Shown one piece after another: positions 1 to 4,813 of a stretch of 7,010 nt of DNA; the first letter of the stretch is position 1; each line of letters opens with the position of its first letter. Source of the stretch: Acidobacteriota bacterium (lineage in GTDB: Bacteria > Acidobacteriota > UBA6911 > RPQK01); the NCBI GenBank assembly GCA_003819755.1, contig RPQK01000399.1:1-7010 (forward strand), given 5' to 3'. A program made the position numbers and the translations under genes. The notes under the pieces are model-generated. The model did no database searches. It saw only the letters and a program-made list of their open reading frames with translations, and was not told the DNA's origin.

Positions 1-306
1 CCCGGCACGCTGGAGATGCTGATCCTCAAGAGCCTCACCCGCGGGCCGATGCATGGCTATGGGATTGCCCAGTACCTTAAGCAGATTTCGGACGACGTTC
101 TGTATGTCGGGGAGAGCTCACTCTACCCGGCCCTGCAGCGGCTCCTCAAAAAGGGTCACGTGCGGGCGGAATGGGCGGCATCCGACAACAACCGCCGCGC
201 ACGTTATTACTCCCTCACCCGTGCAGGCCAGAAGCAGCTGGCAGGCGAGCAGGAGGAGTTCGATCGTCTGATCCTGGCGATTCACAAAGTAATGCACGCG
301 AGTTAG
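1..306 (+). CDS. PadR-family transcriptional regulator (5' end cut by window)
   Basis: The reading frame is open to the left edge and encodes 101 visible residues. The visible start, PGTLEMLILKSLTRGPMHGYGI, is slightly downstream of the family N-terminus, so the true start lies a few codons outside the window. The Met at base 16 is internal (residue 6). The fragment is a PadR winged helix: HGYGIAQ near residues 18-24, the SSLYPALQRL helix near 39-48, the wing with NNRRARYY near 63-70, then LTRAG. The short C-terminal helix matches the small (about 110 residue) PadR subfamily found beside acidobacterial ADOP permeases. PadR proteins are dimeric cytoplasmic repressors, some of which respond to small molecules. 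The stop codon is part of the ribosome-binding site of the next gene, so the two are very probably one transcript and this protein likely controls it. Family call is firm; the ligand is unknown. Confidence 0.9.
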   Translation, partial: PGTLEMLILKSLTRGPMHGYGIAQYLKQISDDVLYVGESSLYPALQRLLKKGHVRAEWAASDNNRRARYYSLTRAGQKQLAGEQEEFDRLILAIHKVMHAS

Positions 307-310
307 GAGG
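305..310 (+). promoter_or_regulatory. Ribosome-binding site of the left permease, overlapping the padR stop
   Basis: AGGAGG shares bases 305-306 with the padR stop codon TAG (304-306) and sits four bases before the ATG at 315. It fixes the permease start at 315 instead of upstream in-frame Met codons inside padR, and it implies translational coupling of the two genes. Confidence 0.8.
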
Positions 311-314
311 ACCG

Positions 315-2933
315 ATGCTTGGCCTGTTTCGGCAACTGAAATACTGGTTCCGGCGAAGTCAACATGAGGCTGAGCTGGCGGAAGAAATGAAGTTCCATCG
401 AGACATGAAGGTCCAGGAACTCCGGGCAAAGGGCCTCACCAGCGATGAGGCGGCTCGTGCAGCGGCTCGGGAAGTAGGAAATACCTCCCTGATGCGGGAG
501 GAGTCACGCGCTGTCTGGCTCCCGGTCTGGTTGGAATCCGTCTGGCAGGATCTGGTCTACGCGGCACGGATGCTTGGCAGACAACCTGTCTTCACGGCGG
601 CCGCTCTCGGGGCCCTGACTCTTTCCATCGGCCTGAACACCAGCCTGTTTACCCTCTACAACGTCGTGGCCCTTCGCCCCTGGCCGGTCAAGGAGCCCCG
701 CCAGGTTGTCAATGTTCAGAACGTCATGGCTCGGCCTTTTGGCGATCATTTAACGAGCGGCTTCTCACTGGCCGAATACCGGTTCCTGAAGCAAGAGTCC
801 AAGTCCTTTTCGGGCCTGATTGCAATGCGCGAAGAGACGGTCAGGCTCGGCGACGAAATCGCGGGACGAGCTTCGTTGGCTCAATTTGTGACGGGAAATT
901 TCTTTGAGGTGCTCGGGGTTCCGATGGCCCTCGGCAGGGGCTTCCTGGAGGAGGAAGACCAGTTGAACAACCCGAGGGCAGTTGGAGTCCTGAACTACTC
1001 AACCTGGCGTTCCCGGTTCGGCGGGGATCCGGGAATAGTCGGGCGGGTTATCAAGGTGGACACTGCGCCTCTGACGATTGTTGGGGTGGCGAGCGCCGGG
1101 TTTACCGGGACCACTCTGGCGACGCACGATCTCTATGTGCCCTTCCCGGCACTCGCTTTGCTGCGACCCGGCGATAAATGGGCGGCGGGCTTCCTGCGCA
1201 ATCCTGAGGACTGCTGTGCTGGTGTCGCGGGCAGACTGGTCCCTCAACTGTCGCAGGAAGAAGCGAAGGCTGAGTTGGAGGTCCTGCACAGGCAGTTCAG
1301 AGCCACGCATGGCGAGGAGACGGCAGGCGTTCTGATATCAGGAACCAGGTTTGTCTCAAAGCCGGAGGCCAGGCGCGAACTGGGGATGATGTTCACGCTG
1401 ATGTTTCTTGGCGTCGGCATGATTTTGCTGTTGACCTGTGCCAACGTCGGAAACCTCCTTTTGGCGCGAGCAGCTTCGCGGCAGCGAGAACTGGCCATAC
1501 GACGATCGATAGGCGCAGGCCGTTGGCGTGTCGTCCGCCAACTCGTCACAGAAAGCCTGCTTCTGGCTTTGGCAGCTGCCGGCATGGGGCTTGCCCTCGC
1601 GGCCTGGCTCCCGGGGTTCCTTCTCCGCACGGCTTTCGACGAGGTTCCGTCCTTCGCGATTGTTCCGGACCTCACGGTCACTCTGTATGCCTGTGGCCTG
1701 TCTCTGATTTCCTGCTTGATTTTCGGCGTCCTTCCGGCGCTGCACGGAACCCGCGCCGCCGAAGCCAGTGTGGTCAGTACCTCTGCCACAGTCTCTCCCC
1801 GGTTTCGCTTAAGGAATCTGCTCCTTGGAATTCAGGTTACGCTCAGCGTCGTCTTGCTGGTCGCCGCGGCCCTGCTGTTTCGCGGCGTTCAAGAGGCGGC
1901 GACCCTTGACCCAGGCTTCAGGGTTCGTGGAGTCTCGTACCTGTCTCTCGATTTGCCGGCCGACATGTACCAGGAGGATAACCTGCGCCGCTTCTCTCAA
2001 CAACTGCGCTCGGAAATCGACAGCTCGCCGGTCTTGCGGGAGGCCGGTTTGGCAGCTCTTGTCCCGCTGAGCGATTCGAGGTACTCGACAGGTTTCCGGC
2101 TTCCTGGCGAGACCGAGGAGAAGACCCGTCCAGTGGTGTTCCATCGGGTTTCGGCCGGCTACTTCTCTGTCCTGGGTATCCGGTTCCTCGCCGGCAGAAG
2201 CTTGCAGCCGAGTGATCGAGAGAGCGGGTCGATTGTTGTCAACGAGACGATGGCCAAACGTTACTGGCCTGGAGAGTCGCCGGTCGGGAAAACAATCATT
2301 TCGGGCAAACCCCGCCTCGTTGTCGGCCTGGTCGCCGATGCTCACACGACCAGTCTCGACGAGGTGGACCCTACCTTTTACGAGCCCTTCCCGCCTGATC
2401 AATTACCGATGTTCCTCGTCGATGACGCTCGATTGCCGGCCCTGACAGTGGCTCTTAACGAGATTCTGCGACAACTCGAACCTCGTGGTTTTGTCCGGGT
2501 GAGATCCCTTTCCCAGAATCTCGAACACTCTCTGACCGGGTCGCGGGTAGGCGCCGGCATTGCCGGCGGGCTTGGAATCCTTGCCCTCGGTCTGGCAGCC
2601 ATAGGCACTTTCGGCGTCTTTTCCTTTGCCGTGCAGCAACAGACGAGGGAATTAGGACTTCGCATGGCCCTCGGCGCCCGGCCTTTCCAGGTCGCACGAT
2701 TTGTCTTGCGGGCAAGCGGCTTGCCGCTAATCGTCGGATTCGCGATCGGGCTGCCGGCTGCCTTCGCGGCTGCACAGCTGCTGACCAGCCAGTTGTACGG
2801 TTTGAGCCCTGTCGATCCTCTGACCTACGCTGCCGTTCTCATTCTGCTCGCTGTCACAGGGTTGGCAGCCGTAACGGTGCCAGTGAGGAGGGCGCTGAAG
2901 ATCGATCCGACGGTCGCATTGCGGTACGAATAG
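315..2933 (+). CDS. ADOP-type ABC transporter permease (MacB/FtsX fold, no ATPase)
   Basis: 872 residues, starting at the ATG behind AGGAGG. Residues 1-80 form the charged cytoplasmic prefix typical of these permeases (HEAELAEEMKFHRD, then DEAARAAAREVGN). TM1 is near 93-120, followed by a periplasmic MacB-like domain to about 350. The first FtsX core is at 357-475, with CANVGNLLLARAASRQRELAIR at 375-396. A further TM is at about 499-522, a second extracytoplasmic domain at 525-740, and the second FtsX core at 746-860 (AAIGTFGVFSFAVQQQTREL). It ends in DPTVALRYE, the usual family C-terminus. That gives eight predicted membrane segments in a duplicated 4+4 arrangement. There is no Walker A or B, so any ATPase would be encoded elsewhere; in MacB-like systems the ATPase drives periplasmic movements. 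Automated pipelines often call such proteins MacB, but the substrate and even transport activity of this family are unproven. Co-transcribed with padR. Confidence 0.9.
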   Translation: MLGLFRQLKYWFRRSQHEAELAEEMKFHRDMKVQELRAKGLTSDEAARAAAREVGNTSLMREESRAVWLPVWLESVWQDLVYAARMLGRQPVFTAAALGALTLSIGLNTSLFTLYNVVALRPWPVKEPRQVVNVQNVMARPFGDHLTSGFSLAEYRFLKQESKSFSGLIAMREETVRLGDEIAGRASLAQFVTGNFFEVLGVPMALGRGFLEEEDQLNNPRAVGVLNYSTWRSRFGGDPGIVGRVIKVDTAPLTIVGVASAGFTGTTLATHDLYVPFPALALLRPGDKWAAGFLRNPEDCCAGVAGRLVPQLSQEEAKAELEVLHRQFRATHGEETAGVLISGTRFVSKPEARRELGMMFTLMFLGVGMILLLTCANVGNLLLARAASRQRELAIRRSIGAGRWRVVRQLVTESLLLALAAAGMGLALAAWLPGFLLRTAFDEVPSFAIVPDLTVTLYACGLSLISCLIFGVLPALHGTRAAEASVVSTSATVSPRFRLRNLLLGIQVTLSVVLLVAAALLFRGVQEAATLDPGFRVRGVSYLSLDLPADMYQEDNLRRFSQQLRSEIDSSPVLREAGLAALVPLSDSRYSTGFRLPGETEEKTRPVVFHRVSAGYFSVLGIRFLAGRSLQPSDRESGSIVVNETMAKRYWPGESPVGKTIISGKPRLVVGLVADAHTTSLDEVDPTFYEPFPPDQLPMFLVDDARLPALTVALNEILRQLEPRGFVRVRSLSQNLEHSLTGSRVGAGIAGGLGILALGLAAIGTFGVFSFAVQQQTRELGLRMALGARPFQVARFVLRASGLPLIVGFAIGLPAAFAAAQLLTSQLYGLSPVDPLTYAAVLILLAVTGLAAVTVPVRRALKIDPTVALRYE

Positions 2934-2960
2934 GCGCCTGAGTCGGCCAAGGCACGGCCC

Positions 2961-2990
2961 GAAGGTGCTAGCACTTCGCGCAGTGGTTTT
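2961..2990 (+). terminator. Possible weak terminator after the left permease
   Basis: GAAG (2961-2964) and CTTC (2974-2977) flank the perfect palindrome GTGCTAGCAC (2965-2974, sharing one base with CTTC). An imperfect hairpin with one bulge is possible. A TTTT run follows at 2987-2990, nine bases after the stem. The distance is long and the T run short, so this is a weak candidate. It lies 28 bases after the permease stop, where a terminator would be expected. Confidence 0.3.
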
Positions 2991-3006
2991 GCCGGCATCG
3001 CGGCAA
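2989..3006. promoter_or_regulatory. Operator-like palindrome O1 (distal)
   Basis: TTGCCGGCATCGCGGCAA has perfect six-base arms, TTGCCG and CGGCAA, around a six-base centre. The arms are identical to those of O3 next to hipB; the centre differs from O3 at three of six bases. It is the most distant of three sites of equal length before hipB. Proposed as an auxiliary HipB site; inference from the repeated pattern only. Confidence 0.5.
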
Positions 3007-3037
3007 GTATGGGTTGCTTCGGGAGTGCAGCACTGAT

Positions 3038-3065
3038 TTGAATTTGAAGGCCATCCCGCCATACT
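3038..3065 (+). promoter_or_regulatory. Alternative promoter candidate running into O2
   Basis: TTGAAT (3038-3043), a 16-base spacer and CATACT (3060-3065) resemble a sigma-70 promoter. The -10-like element abuts O2, so a protein on O2 would block it. It is weaker than the candidate at 3089-3118, and both could be chance matches. Confidence 0.2.
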
Positions 3066-3082
3066 TACCGCCATGACGGTAA
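3065..3082. promoter_or_regulatory. Operator-like palindrome O2
   Basis: TTACCGCCATGACGGTAA is an 18-bp palindrome with arms TTACCG and CGGTAA around CCATGA, which contains CATG. It shares the central 12 bases CCGCCATGACGG exactly with O3; where O3 has TTG/CAA in its outer arms, this has TTA/TAA, so the changes preserve symmetry. It ends six bases before the best -35 candidate. The spacing, symmetry and position match what is known of HipB autoregulation, although the sequence differs from the E. coli HipB consensus. Confidence 0.7.
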
Positions 3083-3088
3083 AAAACC

Positions 3089-3118
3089 TTGATTGCGACA
3101 ATCTGGCTGAGGTATCCT
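3089..3118 (+). promoter_or_regulatory. Candidate promoter of the hipBST-like operon
   Basis: TTGATT (3089-3094) and TATCCT (3113-3118) are separated by 18 bases, which predicts a transcript start near 3125 and a leader of about 50 bases before the hipB ATG. O2 lies just upstream and O3 just downstream of the predicted start, so HipB bound at both would bracket the promoter. Match to consensus is moderate, and promoters in this group of bacteria are hard to call by eye. Confidence 0.35.
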
Positions 3119-3137
3119 CATCATGCACCGCGAATTA

Positions 3138-3155
3138 TTGCCGCCATGACGGCAA
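3138..3155. promoter_or_regulatory. Operator-like palindrome O3 (proximal)
   Basis: TTGCCGCCATGACGGCAA has perfect arms TTGCCG and CGGCAA around the same CCATGA centre as O2. It lies 21 bases before the hipB ATG, downstream of the best promoter candidate, where bound protein would block transcription. Centre-to-centre distances are 73 bp to O2 and 76 bp from O2 to O1, each close to seven helical turns. Confidence 0.7.
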
Positions 3156-3164
3156 ATTGCGGTG

Positions 3165-3169
3165 GGAGG
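3165..3169 (+). promoter_or_regulatory. Ribosome-binding site deciding the hipB start
   Basis: GGAGG lies seven bases before the ATG at 3177. It supports that start over the in-frame GTG at 3162, which would place this motif inside the coding region and leave the GTG with no good site of its own. Confidence 0.7.
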
Positions 3170-3176
3170 GGCAGAA

Positions 3177-3455
3177 ATGGATCTGCGAGAGATCGGAGAG
3201 GTGATCAAGTTCCACAGGAAAATGAGCGGATTGTCCCGCGAAGGCCTGGCCGCCTTGGCCGGAGTTGGAAAGACGGTCATTTTCGATGTGGAGAAAGGGA
3301 AGCAGACAATCCGACTCACCACCCTTTCCCGGATATTGCAGGCTCTCAACATTGAGATCCGGCTCGAAAGCCCTTTGATGCAACACTACCAGGAGGCAAA
3401 GGATGCGGAGGGCGACCGTCCTGGTCAACCGCTCGGTGGCCGGGACACTGACTGA
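3177..3455 (+). CDS. hipB: HipB-like antitoxin / XRE-family autorepressor
   Basis: 92 residues from the ATG at 3177. Residues 3-63 form a lambda-repressor-type helix-turn-helix domain: IGEVIKFHRKMSGLSREGLA (6-25), AGVGKTVIFDVEKGKQTIRL (28-47), then LSRILQALNIEIRL (50-63). The AGVG...EKGK...RL..L..IL.ALN pattern is the HipB signature. HipB proteins form dimers, bind palindromes before their own operon and associate with the HipA-type kinase. In the tripartite E. coli system HipB mainly represses, and neutralisation is done by HipS. The tail after about residue 66 is polar, and its last 17 codons overlap hipS in another reading frame, so it may be unstructured. Three 18-bp palindromes upstream are the likely binding sites. 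First gene of the operon. Confidence 0.9.
   Translation: MDLREIGEVIKFHRKMSGLSREGLAALAGVGKTVIFDVEKGKQTIRLTTLSRILQALNIEIRLESPLMQHYQEAKDAEGDRPGQPLGGRDTD
3391..3396 (+). promoter_or_regulatory. Ribosome-binding site of hipS, inside hipB
   Basis: A perfect AGGAGG lies six bases before the ATG at 3403, within the 3' part of hipB. It fixes the hipS start and hence the long gene overlap. Its strength suggests that hipS is translated efficiently in its own right. Confidence 0.8.
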
Positions 3456-3714
3456 AGTCGAGAAGGGCCGTAAGTATAAGTTCGAGTATCGGGAAGGTTA
3501 CTCCGGCGAACCGGTTTCCCTTACCATGCCGGTGAGACAGCAAGTGTGGGACTTCGATTGCTTCCCACCTTTTTTCGAAGGTTTGTTGCCGGAGGGTTTT
3601 CAACTGGAATCTCTGCTCAGGCAAATGAAGATCGATCGCGATGACTATTTCAGCCAGCTCGTGGCCGTCGGCCGAGACATGGTCGGAGCGGTGACAGTCC
3701 AACCCGAAGAGTAG
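3403..3714 (+). CDS. hipS: HipS-like antitoxin (free-standing HipA N-terminal subdomain)
   Basis: 103 residues from an ATG behind a perfect AGGAGG. The whole protein corresponds to the first subdomain of HipA (the Pfam Couple_hipA region): an N-terminal beta segment with VLVNRSVAGTL (6-16), the stretch YSGEPVSLTMPVR (33-45), the hallmark FPPFFEGLLPEGF (54-66), and the closing helix and strand FSQLVAVGRDMVGAVTV (83-99). In canonical HipA this region is fused to the kinase; here it ends at a TAG just before the kinase gene. In E. coli HipBST the equivalent protein binds the kinase and inhibits it, so it acts as the antitoxin. The length of about 100 residues fits. It overlaps hipB by 53 bases. 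Homology is clear from motifs; antitoxin function is inferred from the gene order and the described system. Confidence 0.88.
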   Translation: MRRATVLVNRSVAGTLTEVEKGRKYKFEYREGYSGEPVSLTMPVRQQVWDFDCFPPFFEGLLPEGFQLESLLRQMKIDRDDYFSQLVAVGRDMVGAVTVQPEE

Positions 3715-3717
3715 CCG

Positions 3718-4698
3718 ATGCGATGTCCTATCACCTACCAGGAACTGGAACCCGGGCTGCGGTATTCCCTGCAGGGGATCAAGATGCTGTCCCGGAAGCT
3801 CGGCGAGTTTCGAGATTTCCCGTACACGATACAGGAACAGCTCGAGCAGGCACGACAGCGGGCCGTTAAGATGTCGATTCAAGGCGTCCAGCCGAAAATC
3901 AGCGCTGTTCTCAGCCTGAAGGCCCAGACCTTCCAAATCGTTGACACGGGAGGGCGCTTCATCCTCAAACCCCAAGTGCTCGAGTGGCCGGAAGTCCCTC
4001 AGAACGAAGATCTGTCCATGCGCCTGGCCACTCTGGCCGGTGTCGGCGTCCCGGAGCACGGCATGGTCTTCGGCAGCGATGGTTCACTCGTGTACTTCGT
4101 GCGACGTTTCGACAGAAGAGGGAACAACAAGATCGCCGTAGAGGACTTCGGTCAATTGGCCGGACTGTCGAGAAATACCAAGTACGACTACTCGATGGAG
4201 AAGACCGTAGGTATTGTCGATCGGTTTTGCACCTTCCCGGCCATCGAAAAACTAAGACTCTTAAGACTGACCCTCGTCAACTTCCTGATCGGCAACGAAG
4301 ACGCCCACGTCAAGAATTTCTCGCTCATCAAACGCGGCGTGATAGTCGAGCTTGCTCCGGCGTACGACCTCGTCAATTCCACGATCGTCCTGAATGGGGC
4401 CGCGGAAATCGCCTTGCCGATCTCCGGGAAGCGGAATCGGCTGCAAAGAGCGCACTTCTTCGAATACCTGGCCAAGGAACGAATGAGACTGCCGGTGACC
4501 GCCGTCCGGAAGGTGGAGAAGGAAATCGCGGCCGCCCTGCCGGAATGGCCGAAATTGATCAAACGGAGCTTTCTATCCGCCGAAGCCCGGGAAGGCTACG
4601 CGAAGATTGTCGCCGAGCGGGCTGAACGACTTGGCTTCGGTCGTTTCCAACCGACGCAGGCCGGCGACGCCAGGCCCGTAGGACCGACACGTAGATAA
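3718..4698 (+). CDS. hipT: HipT-like Ser/Thr kinase toxin (HipA kinase core)
   Basis: 326 residues, close to E. coli HipT and about 110 shorter than HipA, matching loss of the subdomain encoded by hipS. The start at 3718 follows the hipS stop by three bases and has only a weak GA-rich ribosome-binding site, suggesting coupling. Visible HipA-kinase features are a glycine-rich loop KMSIQGVQPK (51-60), FILKP with the ATP-binding Lys84, NED at 96-98, VRRFDR at 128-133, the catalytic loop GNEDAHVKN (192-200) with Asp195 as likely catalytic base, and APAYDLVNS (213-221) with metal-binding Asp217. All key residues are present, so an active kinase is expected. HipA phosphorylates glutamyl-tRNA synthetase and E. 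coli HipT tryptophanyl-tRNA synthetase; the target here cannot be read from sequence. The first Ser-X-Ser position of E. coli HipT is present (Ser53) but the second is Gln55. The last seven residues and stop are encoded within a repeat. Confidence 0.9.
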   Translation: MRCPITYQELEPGLRYSLQGIKMLSRKLGEFRDFPYTIQEQLEQARQRAVKMSIQGVQPKISAVLSLKAQTFQIVDTGGRFILKPQVLEWPEVPQNEDLSMRLATLAGVGVPEHGMVFGSDGSLVYFVRRFDRRGNNKIAVEDFGQLAGLSRNTKYDYSMEKTVGIVDRFCTFPAIEKLRLLRLTLVNFLIGNEDAHVKNFSLIKRGVIVELAPAYDLVNSTIVLNGAAEIALPISGKRNRLQRAHFFEYLAKERMRLPVTAVRKVEKEIAAALPEWPKLIKRSFLSAEAREGYAKIVAERAERLGFGRFQPTQAGDARPVGPTRR

Positions 4699-4737
4699 CC
4701 AGGGAACGCAGCATTGAGGTCCGTAGGACCGACACGT
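4676..4737. repeat. Direct repeat with 45-bp period at the 3' end of hipT
   Basis: The 17-bp sequence CCGTAGGACCGACACGT occurs at 4676-4692 and again, unchanged, at 4721-4737, giving a period of 45 bp (one full unit plus 17 bases). Each copy contains a small hairpin: GGTCC-GTA-GGACC at 4718-4730, and GGCCC-GTA-GGACC with one mismatch at 4673-4685. Short hairpin units with a fixed period resemble dispersed intergenic repeats in bacterial genomes. The first copy lies inside the hipT reading frame. Confidence 0.75.
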
Positions 4738-4763
4738 GACCCGCGGACCGTCCCGCAGTCCAG

Positions 4764-4779
4764 CCCCTGCCGAAAGGGG
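4764..4779. terminator. Possible weak hairpin between convergent genes
   Basis: CCCCT (4764-4768) pairs with AGGGG (4775-4779) around a six-base loop in the 115-base gap between the ends of hipT and the minus-strand permease. There is no T tract on either strand, so it is at best a weak intrinsic terminator. The rest of the gap holds the repeat and nothing else I recognise. Confidence 0.2.
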
Positions 4780-4813
4780 GGGCGCCTGCGTGGTCCTGCT
4801 CCTGCGCGGTTTA

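Noticed and set aside
171..314. Upstream extension of the left permease to an ATG at 171.
   Set aside because: It would run through padR in another frame. The ATG at 315 has AGGAGG at the right distance and begins the conserved prefix domain.
1809..2402. 197-codon antisense frame inside the left permease.
   Set aside because: It mirrors a clearly coding GC-rich gene, has Arg-rich composition without domains, and lacks a ribosome-binding site.
3091..3103. GATTG-CGA-CAATC, considered as a fourth operator.
   Set aside because: Its arms are unrelated to the other three sites and only five bases long; it overlaps the best -35 candidate, so chance is likely.
3162..3176. GTG start for hipB at 3162.
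   Set aside because: The ATG at 3177 has GGAGG seven bases upstream, whereas the GTG start would put that motif inside the gene.
3073..3204. 43-codon reading frame starting inside O2 and crossing the hipB start.
   Set aside because: It has no ribosome-binding site, no recognisable sequence, and overlaps operators and hipB; likely chance.
3346..4059. 237-codon antisense frame across hipB, hipS and hipT.
   Set aside because: It is opposite three recognisable genes and shows no family motif.
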